From NCBI RefSeq assembly GCF_030563405.1, contig NZ_CP130749.1:1302001-1366000 (forward strand): DNA of 64,000 nt, given 5' to 3'. Position numbers and translations under genes: made by a program. This DNA comes from Vibrio sp. SNU_ST1 (GTDB lineage Bacteria; Pseudomonadota; Gammaproteobacteria; Enterobacterales; Vibrionaceae). This document shows positions 9,503 to 18,832 of this stretch, one piece after another (position 1 is the stretch's first letter; each line of letters opens with the position of its first letter). The notes under the pieces are model-generated. The model made no database searches and had not been told where the DNA came from. It saw only the letters and a list, made by a program, of their open reading frames with translations.

Positions 9503-10672
9503 TTGAATATGAAATTATTCGGTAGTTCCCTAATTCTTTCGGGAACTGCACTAGGGGCTGGCATGTTGGCCATCCCAATGGTTTTAGCTCAGTTCGGCTT
9601 TATGATCAGCTCTGTGCTGATGCTGCTGATTTTTGTTGGCACCACATACTCAGCACTGCTACTCGCAGAAGCCTGCACCAAAACCAAAGACAACAGTGGC
9701 ATGAGCAGTGTTGCTTACCTGACTTTGGGCAGCAAAGGTAAACATTTTATCAATGCACTCTTCTACCTGCTGTTGGTATGCATGCTCATCGCTTATATCT
9801 TGGGTGTAGGCGACATCATTCATAAGCTGCTGCTCGACCTTGGTGTCGATGTCTCTACATCGGTTGCCTATACCATTTTCAGCCTATTGATGGGTGTAAT
9901 TGTAGTATCAGGTAAATCCTACATCGACAAACTGAATCGCGGACTATTCATGTTGATGGTAGTCATGTTGTTTATTGTGATTGCTTCTCTGTTTAGCAAC
10001 ATTCGTTTGGATTACCTAATTCAAACTAGCCAATACACGGCCAATGACGTGGTGCAGTACAGCGCGGTTATCTTTACTAGCTTTGCCTCTATGGTGGTGA
10101 TCCCGTCACTGGTTATCTACAACCGCGAAGCGACTCAAAAGCAGATCCGCAATATGATTCTGTTGGGTTCGGTGATTCCACTAATCTGCTACCTGACTTG
10201 GTTGTTCGCGATTATCGGTAACCTTGGCACAGATGCAATCAGCCAATTCCATAATATCTCAGAACTGATCTCAGCGTTTAGCGGACAGTCTGCTTGGCTG
10301 AAAGTCGTGATTGCGCTGTTCTCAGCATTGGCATTGGTGACCTCTTTCCTTGGTGTGTCCATGGCGCTTTACGACCAAAACAAAGACGCTGTTACCAATA
10401 ACAAGCTGCTGGCTTACGCTCTGACCTTTGTATTGCCTTTGGTACTCGCTGAACTGTTCGCGAGCCAGTTTGTGAGCATGCTGGATTATGCGGGCATGGT
10501 ATTGGTGTTCTTAGCTATCTGGGGCCCTCTGGCGATGGTAGTTAAGGTTCGTAGACCTGATTTCCCTCACCTACAAACCGAAGGCAGCTACACAGCAGCT
10601 GGTGGCGATACGGCACTGATGGCAACATTCGGTTTTGGTGCGTTGATTTTTATCTCTTGGTTTATGGGGTAA
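9503..10672 (+). CDS. Aromatic amino acid permease (HAAAP family, TyrP/Mtr-like)
   Basis: The 389-residue (or 387-residue) inner-membrane protein has about 11 predicted helices. It opens with the family signature SGTALGAGMLAIP and carries IFTSFASMVVIPSLV near the middle and TSFLGVSMALYD toward the end, matching TyrP/Mtr/TnaB proton symporters for tyrosine or tryptophan. Two starts are possible. TTG at 9503 is 8 nt after GAGG, while ATG at 9509 is 14 nt after it, so spacing favours TTG. Tyrosine versus tryptophan specificity cannot be settled from the sequence. A possible leader peptide precedes it. Confidence 0.87.
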   Translation: MNMKLFGSSLILSGTALGAGMLAIPMVLAQFGFMISSVLMLLIFVGTTYSALLLAEACTKTKDNSGMSSVAYLTLGSKGKHFINALFYLLLVCMLIAYILGVGDIIHKLLLDLGVDVSTSVAYTIFSLLMGVIVVSGKSYIDKLNRGLFMLMVVMLFIVIASLFSNIRLDYLIQTSQYTANDVVQYSAVIFTSFASMVVIPSLVIYNREATQKQIRNMILLGSVIPLICYLTWLFAIIGNLGTDAISQFHNISELISAFSGQSAWLKVVIALFSALALVTSFLGVSMALYDQNKDAVTNNKLLAYALTFVLPLVLAELFASQFVSMLDYAGMVLVFLAIWGPLAMVVKVRRPDFPHLQTEGSYTAAGGDTALMATFGFGALIFISWFMG

Positions 10673-10726
10673 GTTGCGCGAAAGGCAGTATCAATTACGA
10701 CCACGATTATATGATCACGCTTACAC

Positions 10727-10896
10727 AGTACCGCTCGTAGTCAATAACTGGTCTTGTTAAAAATCTCGATAATTTCGCTAAAATTTTGATTGTAGACTAA
10801 TGACTGTTCGAAACGACTTGTCGAAAAGCTGTGCCTTATTCTCAAGCTTTTTTCCTGCGCTATTTCTGATCAGTGACTTACTGTTGATATAAAGTA
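10727..10896 (-). repeat. Degenerate copy of a ~170-bp intergenic repeat element
   Basis: This stretch aligns, as reverse complement, along nearly its full length with 26105-26272. Shared blocks include CTTGTTAAAAATCTCGATAA, TTTTGATTGTAGA, TTCTCAAGC and TTTCCTGCGCTATTT. Its ends have lost the clear ATACCAATC terminal repeats seen in the other copy. It is probably an old non-autonomous (MITE-like) insertion. Confidence 0.7.
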
Positions 10897-10924
10897 GAAC
10901 CAAGCATCTAGAGTCTTTAAAAAC

Positions 10925-10958
10925 AAAAAATGTCCCGCACTAGGCGGGACATTTTTTA
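10925..10958. terminator. Bidirectional terminator before the NIT-domain chemoreceptor
   Basis: The perfect stem AAAAAATGTCCCGC / GCGGGACATTTTTT with loop ACTAG lies downstream of the minus-strand chemoreceptor stop at 10990. Confidence 0.92.
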
Positions 10959-10989
10959 TATACGATAGAATACTTCTAGCTCTGAGCTG

Positions 10990-12969
10990 CTAACTCTTAA
11001 ACGTATTCGAAAGCTCTTTCAGCGATGTTGCCAACTCAGCTTGTTCTTTCGCTGTTGCAGCAATTTGCGTTGCGCCCGTCGTAGATTCTGTCGACTTCTG
11101 CTCTACCGCCACAACGTTCTGAGCAATATCTTGAGTCACTACTGCTTGCTCTTCAGTTGCGGTTGCGATCTGCTCTGCCATGCTGAATATTTCGCTCACA
11201 GCCCCTGAAATATCTTGCAGGGTCTGTTCTACTCCTCGTGAGTCTTCAACCGCTCTTGAAGACATCTTCTTACTGTTATCAATCACATTGAACGCTGTTT
11301 GCACGTCCGATTGTAGCGAGTTAATGAAGCCTTCAATTTCCGAAGTGGACTGTTGCGTACGCTGAGCCAAAGTACGAACTTCATCGGCTACGACAGCAAA
11401 ACCACGACCTTGTTCACCAGCACGAGCGGCTTCAATCGCTGCATTTAACGCTAACAAATTGGTTTGTTCGGCAACAGATTTAATCACATCAATCACACTG
11501 TTAATGTTGTTACTACTTTCGTGTAGATGAGTGATTTTTTCAGCGAGGCCGTTAATCTCAGAAGCCAAGGTTTCTATCGACTCATAAGATTGTTGAACCG
11601 TGCTTAAGCCTTGCTGTGATTGTTCATCAGCGATCTTCGCTGAGCTTGCCGTTTGCTGTGTTTTAGCCGCGACTTCATTCACCGTCGCTGATAACTCTTC
11701 TGTTGCTGTCGCAATCAAGCCAATCTGGTCTTGCTGTTCAACTAAGGTGCTTGAGTTGTATTGGCAAGTTTGCGCCGTCTCTTCTGCTGCTGAAGCAAGT
11801 GTCAGGCTAGATTGAGATAGGTTATCGATAACTTGAGAAAACTTCTCTAATGTTTCATTAAGCGACGATGAGATTTGACCCAGCTCGCTATTGCCTTCGT
11901 AAGTCGCACGAACGGTTAAGTCATTGTCATTTCGGACTTTAGAAAGTACTCGCGTTAGATCTTTAACTCGAGTAGTTAAATCAGTAATGGCTTTGAAGCT
12001 AACAAAAGTTGCGAACAAAGTGATCACAACAAATATCACAATGCTTCCCATCATTGCTGATTGAGCTTGCTGAGTTTTCTGATCCGTCAGTGTAATAAGA
12101 GACTCTGCTAACTGATTTTCGGTCTTCTTCAGCTGAACAATTCGTGCAGTCGATTGAGCAAACCAATAAACAGGATCGACATCAAAACCACTCATTTTCG
12201 ATTCAGCCACATCACGAAGTTTTTCCACTTCAGCCACCGAGCGATCATTCAGTTGCTGTTTAAAGAAATCAACGTTATCTGGGTTACCCAAAACTTCAAA
12301 GTTCGCAAAATATGTATTTTGCTCGGTTACCAAAGAGATGAATTTAACCAGCATACCCGGGCCAAATTCATTTTTAGAAAAAGTGTTGTTGAGAACCGCA
12401 CGTTCGATACCCGCACGCTCTTTACCTTGTAGAAAGTTATAGTAGGCGATGGTTTCTGTCGTGATGGTGGCATCAGTACTTAGCTCAGCAATTAATGCAG
12501 ATACACTCAATAACTTAGCATTAAGTTTGGTGTAGTAACCTAATGCTTCAGAAAGCGGAATTGATTGAGAGTCCACTCTATTGCGAATCGAAGTCATTTG
12601 GTTGAGGCTTTGGCTGATTTCAGTATTCAGACGCGCGATCTGCGATAAGTCGATTTCTTCAGACTGCCAGTACTCGGTTCTTTGATTACGTTTGCTGTCT
12701 GCGTTAATTCTTTGTGCTTTTAGCTCACTGCCAAACTTGTTTCCCTGTGACCCGATAAAACCAGCGGTCATACCACGCTCTTTCTGTAACTCGTGCACCA
12801 ACTCACTGTACACAACCGACAAACGCGTAAGTTGGTTTAATGACGACATTTCACTGGTGGTTTCTACGCTTTTTGAAATGGCAGAAACACTAAGCCATAA
12901 AAACCCTAAGATCGGTAAGATAAGCAAAGCGATGATTTTTTGCTTAAATGACATATCGGTTAAATTCAT
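10990..12969 (-). CDS. Methyl-accepting chemotaxis protein with NIT sensor domain
   Basis: This 659-residue chemoreceptor has TM1 near residues 11-32, a long helical periplasmic region (about 40-305) with the QKERGMTAGFIGS element typical of NIT (nitrate/nitrite-sensing type) domains, TM2 near 310-332, HAMP, and a signalling domain with the EQTNLLALNAAIEAARAG tip region. The ATG at 12969 is preferred because GGAAA lies 5 nt upstream; a longer frame from 12993 lacks this. NIT domains have been linked to nitrate/nitrite sensing, but the ligand here is only an inference. Confidence 0.92.
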   Translation of the reverse strand: MNLTDMSFKQKIIALLILPILGFLWLSVSAISKSVETTSEMSSLNQLTRLSVVYSELVHELQKERGMTAGFIGSQGNKFGSELKAQRINADSKRNQRTEYWQSEEIDLSQIARLNTEISQSLNQMTSIRNRVDSQSIPLSEALGYYTKLNAKLLSVSALIAELSTDATITTETIAYYNFLQGKERAGIERAVLNNTFSKNEFGPGMLVKFISLVTEQNTYFANFEVLGNPDNVDFFKQQLNDRSVAEVEKLRDVAESKMSGFDVDPVYWFAQSTARIVQLKKTENQLAESLITLTDQKTQQAQSAMMGSIVIFVVITLFATFVSFKAITDLTTRVKDLTRVLSKVRNDNDLTVRATYEGNSELGQISSSLNETLEKFSQVIDNLSQSSLTLASAAEETAQTCQYNSSTLVEQQDQIGLIATATEELSATVNEVAAKTQQTASSAKIADEQSQQGLSTVQQSYESIETLASEINGLAEKITHLHESSNNINSVIDVIKSVAEQTNLLALNAAIEAARAGEQGRGFAVVADEVRTLAQRTQQSTSEIEGFINSLQSDVQTAFNVIDNSKKMSSRAVEDSRGVEQTLQDISGAVSEIFSMAEQIATATEEQAVVTQDIAQNVVAVEQKSTESTTGATQIAATAKEQAELATSLKELSNTFKS

Positions 12970-13401
12970 TATTATTTCCCTAACAACTAACAACTAACAA
13001 CTCTTCTCAGTCATCCAATCAGGCTTCCTTCTAATGGGTGCGCCTTAATTGTGACCCTATAATTATTCAAGCTGACCCATGTAAACCATGACCTAACCAC
13101 ACAGTTCAGCGCAGAGGACGTTAACATTTAACCTTATAAAACTCATTGGTTTATGAATAAAACTGTTAACTATCTGACTTAACCAGACGAAAAACACGTG
13201 TAACAACATTTCTCTGGCGCAGTGACTAAAAATTGACATACCTTGCATAATCATAAAGTGGTAGATTAGTACTCACTGTGTAACCCTTACCAAGCTGTTC
13301 ACTCACGATCATCTATATATTCAGTCTCAAATATGTATACTGCCGAGCCCGTTAAATAGAGACTCGCTGTAAATAGGCGATAACCACTGAGAGGTATTTT
13401 T
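12970..13401. other. 432-bp intergenic region, no gene recognised
   Basis: This holds the divergent promoter region between the NIT chemoreceptor and the small CXXC protein. ACAACTAACAACTAACAACTC near 12981-13001 is a short 7-bp tandem repeat just upstream of the chemoreceptor. No RNA gene, terminator or open frame with good support was seen. Confidence 0.5.
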
Positions 13402-13575
13402 ATGGATTGTCCTGCTTGCGAAGAACACATTGGATGGGAATGGGTAGAAGAGGAAGCAATCGAACCCAATGAAGAATTCGATTGCCCAGAGTGCGAAGAA
13501 ACGCTGATGTACACCATCGATGAAGGTACCTATTACGGCGCACAACACAAGACCGTCGAAGTTGTTGATGATTAG
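13402..13575 (+). CDS. Small acidic protein with two CXXC motifs (zinc-ribbon-like)
   Basis: A 57-codon frame begins MDCPACEEH and contains a second pair, CPEC, about 30 residues later. The four cysteines are spaced as in a minimal zinc ribbon. It is strongly acidic and ends VEVVDD. GAGAGG lies about 8 nt before the ATG, so translation is well supported. No homologue is recalled with certainty. Metal binding is inferred from the Cys pairs and the role is unknown. Its length falls below common gene-calling cut-offs, so it is easily missed. Confidence 0.65.
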   Translation: MDCPACEEHIGWEWVEEEAIEPNEEFDCPECEETLMYTIDEGTYYGAQHKTVEVVDD

Positions 13576-13645
13576 AGTTTTTTATTACCGATTGATGCTC
13601 TCGATCTTTGCGAGATTGCCAGATTAACCAGACACACCTTTACTA

Positions 13646-13657
13646 GAACGATCGTTC
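13646..13657. promoter_or_regulatory. Perfect 12-bp palindrome, TetR operator
   Basis: GAACGATCGTTC is a perfect dyad about 45 bp upstream of the TetR gene, overlapping its likely promoter (AT-rich TTAAAATACT follows). The sequence is of the kind bound by TetR/AcrR repressors of this subgroup, so autoregulation is likely. Confidence 0.7.
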
Positions 13658-13702
13658 ATCTTAAAATACTAAACATATGTTCAGATTAATGAAGTAGATG
13701 TT

Positions 13703-14287
13703 ATGGCCAAGACAGCGAAGTTCGATAGACAAGACGTAGTAGATAAAGCGACTAACCTGTATTGGGAAAAGGGCTTTCACGCAACTTCTATGCGCAATCT
13801 ACAGGACGTGATTGATATGCGTCCGGGCAGTATTTATGCGGCTTTTGGCAGCAAAGAAGGCTTGTTTAAAGAAACATTAGCTCGTTATACCGAACTCGGC
13901 ATTCTCAACCTGAACCGCTTTCGCAGCGAAACCGACTCTCCAATCAAAGCGCTCGAAAGTTTTGTAAAACGTGCGGTTGTCGAATCAAAACAAAGTTCGC
14001 CAAATGGCATGTGTATGCTGGCTAAAACGGTCGCAGAGCTGACTGATGAACACGCAGAGCTATTAGCAGAAGCGAAGAAATCACTAAAGATCATGGAAGG
14101 TGAGTTCGCCAAGTTGATTACAGAAGCGCAAGAACTGGGTGAGATCAATAAAGAACGTGAACCGACGCAACTTGCTCGACATGTTCAGGTTCAAATCGCG
14201 GGCCTGCGTACTTACGCCAAAACCTGTGACGATATCGATTTACTTAATTCTATGGTTGAAGACGTATTTAAGTACCACCCTTTTTAG
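13703..14287 (+). CDS. TetR/AcrR-family transcriptional regulator
   Basis: The 194-residue protein has an N-terminal TetR helix-turn-helix (residues 8-55; YWEKGFHATSMRNLQDVIDMRPGSIYAAFGSKEGLF), where the family signature is very clear. An all-helical ligand-binding domain similar to the NemR/AcuR-like subgroup follows. No target gene sits immediately beside it. The upstream gene is the small CXXC protein on the same strand, and the downstream PTS gene is convergent. A perfect palindrome in its promoter suggests it represses itself. Confidence 0.9.
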   Translation: MAKTAKFDRQDVVDKATNLYWEKGFHATSMRNLQDVIDMRPGSIYAAFGSKEGLFKETLARYTELGILNLNRFRSETDSPIKALESFVKRAVVESKQSSPNGMCMLAKTVAELTDEHAELLAEAKKSLKIMEGEFAKLITEAQELGEINKEREPTQLARHVQVQIAGLRTYAKTCDDIDLLNSMVEDVFKYHPF

Positions 14288-14317
14288 CGTCTGACCTGAT
14301 AGATTAGTAAGCGATAC

Positions 14318-14362
14318 AAAAAGACTCCACTGTTAGCGTAAAGGCTAGAGCGGAGTCTTTTT
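14318..14362. terminator. Bidirectional terminator between TetR and PTS genes
   Basis: AAAAAGACTCC... pairs with ...GGAGTCTTTTT, with a second inner stem (TTAGC/GCTAG-like). It lies between convergent genes. Confidence 0.8.
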
Positions 14363-14394
14363 AGTTTGGAGCCGATTAACTTATAATTTAACGG

Positions 14395-16260
14395 TTACAC
14401 CTTTCTCATGATCAACGCCTGAGCATTGAGCATCGCCTCTTTAGTGCTGACGTCTAAGGTTTTTACGTTCGCAAAGCGTTCGCTCTCTTTAATTGCCACA
14501 TCATGAGCAAAAATCACCAACCTCGCCCGCTCAATGTCTTTCTGTGTAATGCGATTGCCGATTCCGTTGGCACCCTGCGTTTCGACTTTAATCCGAACCC
14601 CAAGATGATGAGCCGCCTTTTCCAAAGACTTAGCCGCAAGAAACGTATGAGCAACACCAGATGGACAAGAAGTGATCGCCAATACATCCGCTTGTCCTTC
14701 TTCCGTTATCGAGCCACCCGTAAACTGATTAGAATTTACTTCGCCTTCGACCACGTTCTTTTTCAGTAGTATCACGATCAGAGCCGTCGTCAGTGCTCCT
14801 GCTAATGTCCCGACGATATAGCCAATTTTGCCATCAACCACTGGCAATACGATCCAACCGCCCCATGGTGCATGGTTGATGACATGGAACATAAAGCCAA
14901 CCACGTTACCGACAATGCCACCAGCAACAACAGCAGGCAGAACTCGCGCAGGGTCGGCGGCAGCAAAAGGAATCGCACCTTCACTGATGCCGATCATGCC
15001 CATGATACCGGCGGCTTTACCCGCTTCACGCTCGTCTCTTTTAAATTTCTTAGGTGATATGAAAGTGGCAAGAGCCATACCTAATGGTGGCGTACAAATG
15101 GCAATACCGACGCCGCCCATTAGCCAAGGTTGAGTGTTCACCTGCGTTTGAGCAAACAGCGTCGCCACTTTGTTGATTGGGCCGCCCATGTCAAAGGCTG
15201 TCATCGCCCCTAAAATACTGCCCAACACCACTTTTCCTGAGCCAGCCATGCCAGTCAGCATTTGGTTCATCTCAAGCATCACATACGCGATAGGAGAGCC
15301 AATCACCCACATCACAGCGCCACAGGTTACAAAAGTGCCGACTAATGGATAGATGAAGATCGAACTCAGCGATATCATACTGTCTGGCAGTTTGATTTTC
15401 TTAAGTAGATTCACCACAAAGCCAGCGAAGAATCCGACCACAATCGCACCAAGGAAGCCGGTATTGTACTGATTCACTGCGAGCCAAGAACCAATCATAC
15501 CCGGTGCTAAGCCCGGTTTGTCGGCCATTGAATATGCAATGTAACCACCAAGTACGGCGGTAAACAGGGTTAGCCCCGCGATACCCATTTGTGCTATGTC
15601 AGCCAGAACACCGCTCTCAGGCACAGCGCCATGACCAGACATCATTACCGACAAAGACAAAAGCACTCCGCCCGCGACCACGAATGGGATCATGTGCGAA
15701 GTACCGTACAATAAGTGTTCTTTGAGACGATTAAGGGATTGTGCCCAAGGGCTTAATGGTTCGCTGTAAACTTCATGATGACTAGAAGCGTAGCTATCAA
15801 AAGATTCAGAATTCGCTTCGAGAAACAGCTCTTGAGCTTCCTCAACTGACTCTACCGCCTTTAATTTTGTAACAAAGCCATCTTCAATCAATCGAGTCGA
15901 GATCTGAGCCAGGACCTCAATATGATGATCATCGCTATTGTCTGGTGAGGCAAGCATAAAGAACACATCAGACAGTTCACCTCCGTCTGCGCCATAATCG
16001 ATACCCGTTCGACTAATACCTACCGCGACAGCAGGTTTGGCAACGGCGGTGCTTTTTGCATGTGGAATCGCAATACCATCATCAAAGCCCGTATTGCCGA
16101 TGGCTTCACGCTTCCAAATATCATCAAGGAATTCACTTTTATTGGAGAGCTTACCTGCGCGGTCGAGCAGTTCAACAAGCTCTTCAAATACCGCTTGTTT
16201 TGAATCTGCCTTTAAATCCAGACAGATAATCTCCGGCTCTATAATGTCAGTGATGTCCAT
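14395..16260 (-). CDS. PTS fructose-family transporter, domain order IIA-IIC-IIB
   Basis: The 621-residue phosphotransferase permease has IIA at residues 1-150 (phospho-His H67 in GIAIPHAKS), IIC at about 180-490 with 8-9 membrane helices and the FDMGGPINKVA signature, and IIB at about 520-621 (phospho-Cys near 532 in TSCPSGVAHT). It imports and phosphorylates a hexose. The order A-C-B differs from the A-B-C order of the paralogue at 18833 and of MngA. It is divergent from the IIB and HPr-IIA genes, which may complete the same relay. Substrate within the fructose/mannose class is not fixed by sequence. Confidence 0.88.
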   Translation of the reverse strand: MDITDIIEPEIICLDLKADSKQAVFEELVELLDRAGKLSNKSEFLDDIWKREAIGNTGFDDGIAIPHAKSTAVAKPAVAVGISRTGIDYGADGGELSDVFFMLASPDNSDDHHIEVLAQISTRLIEDGFVTKLKAVESVEEAQELFLEANSESFDSYASSHHEVYSEPLSPWAQSLNRLKEHLLYGTSHMIPFVVAGGVLLSLSVMMSGHGAVPESGVLADIAQMGIAGLTLFTAVLGGYIAYSMADKPGLAPGMIGSWLAVNQYNTGFLGAIVVGFFAGFVVNLLKKIKLPDSMISLSSIFIYPLVGTFVTCGAVMWVIGSPIAYVMLEMNQMLTGMAGSGKVVLGSILGAMTAFDMGGPINKVATLFAQTQVNTQPWLMGGVGIAICTPPLGMALATFISPKKFKRDEREAGKAAGIMGMIGISEGAIPFAAADPARVLPAVVAGGIVGNVVGFMFHVINHAPWGGWIVLPVVDGKIGYIVGTLAGALTTALIVILLKKNVVEGEVNSNQFTGGSITEEGQADVLAITSCPSGVAHTFLAAKSLEKAAHHLGVRIKVETQGANGIGNRITQKDIERARLVIFAHDVAIKESERFANVKTLDVSTKEAMLNAQALIMRKV

Positions 16261-16503
16261 GTGCTGCCTCGTCCGAGTACCAATTTAAGTAAATGAGATA
16301 AAGAGGTTAATAATATGAAAAGACTAACGAGGCAAGGCCGCTCGATATATAGGACGAAAGGTGCATTAACTGGATAATTGTAACCAAGAAGCAAGAGTGT
16401 GACGTTCACCTTTGAATTAAAAACGGGAATCCATAAACTTCCTAGATTCAGATAGTCCCATCGATCCAAGTAAACTGTCGATCTAAGCACAACGAGAATA
16501 ATA

Positions 16504-16806
16504 ATGAGAATTGTAGCGGTAACTGCGTGCCCTACAGGCATTGCGCACACCTATATGGCAGCTGATGCACTAAATAAAACGGCCCCAAAATTCAACGTTT
16601 CAATCAAGGTTGAGACTCAAGGCGCTATGGGTATTGAAAACTTACTGACAGGCCAGGATATAACCCTCGCAGACAAAGTGTTGATCGTCTCTGATATCGA
16701 CATCGAACAACCAAGCCGATTTGACCCAGCGAAAACCGTCTTCATTCCAATGGAAGAGGTGTTATTGAGTGTCGATAAAGTTTTTATCAAGCATTGTCGA
16801 ACTTAA
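16504..16806 (+). CDS. Stand-alone PTS fructose-family IIB component
   Basis: The 100-residue protein is a complete IIB-fructose domain. It begins MRIVAVTACPTGIAHTY, where C9 is the phosphorylated Cys, and includes VETQGAMGIENL. It passes phosphate from IIA to the sugar bound by IIC. It is followed after 7 nt by the HPr-IIA gene, so the two probably form one transcript. It resembles FrwB/FrvB-type small IIB proteins. Confidence 0.85.
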   Translation: MRIVAVTACPTGIAHTYMAADALNKTAPKFNVSIKVETQGAMGIENLLTGQDITLADKVLIVSDIDIEQPSRFDPAKTVFIPMEEVLLSVDKVFIKHCRT

Positions 16807-16813
16807 ACCTTTC

Positions 16814-17587
16814 ATGAACGAATATCAGATCACCTTCTTCGTTGACGATCCTGCCGCGAACTCACACGTCGCGCAGCCGCTGACTCGCTTAGCGAAGAAA
16901 TTCAAAAGCAACATCCGCATTATCAACATCACTCAAAACCGAATCGCCGATCTCTCCAAATCTGTCGCGATGTTACAAGTGGGTTTACTTCGTGGTGATT
17001 TGTGCCAGATAGCCGCAGTAGGGATTGATGCTGAACTCGCATGTTTTGTAATAAAAGACGTGATTGCTGAGCATTACGACATGGTTGGTTCGCAAGTGAA
17101 CCATGAGTTCTCTAACGATTTAATCCAGCGTATGCCGCAGATATGCCCGCCTTGTGACATCAAATGGCACCACGCTAAGGCGCAAACTCAACTGACAAAA
17201 TTTGAGTGCTTGAAAGGACTCGCTCACCTCGTTTATCCAGAAGATCCAGATGAACTGATTTTGGCTTTCATTAAGCGAGAAGAACGCTCTTCAACCTGCG
17301 TGTCACCAGGTATCGCATTGCCTCATGTGATGTTTGAATCTACTCAAGATCTCTCCATTGCGGTCATCGTCAGTGACAACCCGATTGACTGGGCATCTCC
17401 AATTGGCCAAGTACACGTTGCTATCGCTTTAGTACTGCCAACCAAGCCGCAACGTGAACACATTGTGGCGGCTACCAATTTAACGCGAAACCTGCTCCAC
17501 GATCAGGTCAATGAACGTCTGCAAAAAACCAGAAGCAGTGTCGACTTACAAGCCGTGTTGATGTATATCTCATCTCGCCTGCTTTAA
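16814..17587 (+). CDS. HPr-EIIA(fructose) fusion phosphocarrier
   Basis: The 257-residue cytoplasmic protein has two parts. Residues 1-95 resemble HPr: NSHVAQP places H18 where HPr has its phospho-His (GLHTRPA), and LQVGLLRGD matches the second conserved block. Residues about 110-257 are an EIIA domain of the mannitol/fructose class with the active His in GIALPHVMF (H171). The ATG at 16814 gives an N-terminus aligned with HPr; an earlier in-frame start at 16769 would overlap the IIB gene. The architecture recalls FruB (DTP), although FruB has EIIA first and HPr last. Here HPr comes first, so this is not a simple FruB orthologue. Confidence 0.72.
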   Translation: MNEYQITFFVDDPAANSHVAQPLTRLAKKFKSNIRIINITQNRIADLSKSVAMLQVGLLRGDLCQIAAVGIDAELACFVIKDVIAEHYDMVGSQVNHEFSNDLIQRMPQICPPCDIKWHHAKAQTQLTKFECLKGLAHLVYPEDPDELILAFIKREERSSTCVSPGIALPHVMFESTQDLSIAVIVSDNPIDWASPIGQVHVAIALVLPTKPQREHIVAATNLTRNLLHDQVNERLQKTRSSVDLQAVLMYISSRLL

Positions 17588-17614
17588 GGCTACTCACTCA
17601 AAAATACGGCTTAA

Positions 17615-18454
17615 CTAAATAGAGCCTCGATATTCGGTCGGCGTTCTTCCGGTGCGATTCTTGAACACTCGACAGAAATAGTTCACATCCTTAAAACCAC
17701 AACGCACAGCCACCTCATTGAGCTTGAAGTTGTACTTCTTGAGCATGAACTTGGCACGGTCGACCCGAACACGGGTAATATACTCAGCCAGCGTCATGTG
17801 GCCTTGTTGACGGAACATTCGCGACAAGTGGTTCGATGAAATGCTAAAGCGCGAGGCAATACTATCTCGGGTGATTTGGCGGTGGAAGTTCTCTTGAATG
17901 TAGATACAAATCCCCTGATACACATCCTGTACTCGACTGTGAGATTTTTCTACGGGCGCTTCCAACATGGTTTTACTGTATTGCAGTAGAGCTTGCAGCA
18001 ATAACTCATCCATCGGCTGCTTGTTACTCTCTCTCGCTAACGAGCTGAGCGCCTCCAAAATATTATCAATCGCAAACCCAGAACGAGTCTGAATACTGTG
18101 CTTTTGGATATCGTAAAAGCTCTCCTCGCCTTTGCGCTTACTCACCAAGCTTAAACCAAGCTGGCGACGCCCAAACAACATGCTCAACACCGAGCAGTCA
18201 GTATCCCAGTTAGGTTTATTCCAACAGTTGGGTGGGATGAAAATCGCGTCTCCGGCTTTGGCGATAACGCTGGTTATTTTGCGATCATGACTCTCCATTT
18301 CATTAACGTACTCCCCGTCTAGCACCAACTCTAAACGGGGAAAGTTCACCTGATAACTGCATGCTGAAGGCGTGTGAAAATCTCCAGCAAACCAGATGTT
18401 ATGAAACGGTTCTCGCTCATTTAATACAGAGGAGATTAAGTCATGAAATATCAT
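17615..18454 (-). CDS. AraC-family transcriptional regulator of the PTS locus
   Basis: The 279-residue protein has an N-terminal cupin-like sensor (with GDAIFIPPNCWNKP) and a C-terminal pair of helix-turn-helices (about 180-279; SRFSISSNHLSRMFRQ and VAVRCGFKDVNYFCRVFK). The ATG at 18454 (MIFHDLIS) is favoured over the upstream frame start at 18478. It lies between two PTS units and is divergent from the IIABC-manA operon, so it probably activates one or both in response to a sugar or sugar phosphate. Confidence 0.88.
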   Translation of the reverse strand: MIFHDLISSVLNEREPFHNIWFAGDFHTPSACSYQVNFPRLELVLDGEYVNEMESHDRKITSVIAKAGDAIFIPPNCWNKPNWDTDCSVLSMLFGRRQLGLSLVSKRKGEESFYDIQKHSIQTRSGFAIDNILEALSSLARESNKQPMDELLLQALLQYSKTMLEAPVEKSHSRVQDVYQGICIYIQENFHRQITRDSIASRFSISSNHLSRMFRQQGHMTLAEYITRVRVDRAKFMLKKYNFKLNEVAVRCGFKDVNYFCRVFKNRTGRTPTEYRGSI

Positions 18455-18545
18455 TATTCGAACTCTAGTGGGCAGCAATAAGGCTACGGAAATAGATATA
18501 CCCCTTAGTGAAACATAGCGCTATTGAGCAAAATCACAATTTGAG

Positions 18546-18592
18546 ATCTAGGTTACAAAAATCTAGTCACGGAAATAAATCTCCAGTAACGA
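18546..18592. promoter_or_regulatory. Candidate AraC-type direct repeats
   Basis: Three loosely related segments, ATCTAGGTTAC, ATCTAGTCAC and ATCTCCAGTAAC, occur at about 15-18 bp spacing between the AraC gene and the IIABC gene. AraC activators commonly bind such imperfect direct repeats. The matches are weak. Confidence 0.3.
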
Positions 18593-18832
18593 AACTGACA
18601 TAGCACGTCCCTTCCCTGATAAACAAACACGCTACAGCCCTTATAAATAAAAGCCTCAGTACATCTTTAAGTCTGTCAACACCATCCTAAAAACGACCAC
18701 ACGACCGATCAAAATCACACTCCATTTATAACGCAACAATCATCCAGTAAATGCATCTTTTCTTCACTACAGAAGGCAAGCCGTAGATTCCAGAATACCC
18801 CTAACAAAATAAAAACAGAGTAGGGGTTCATT

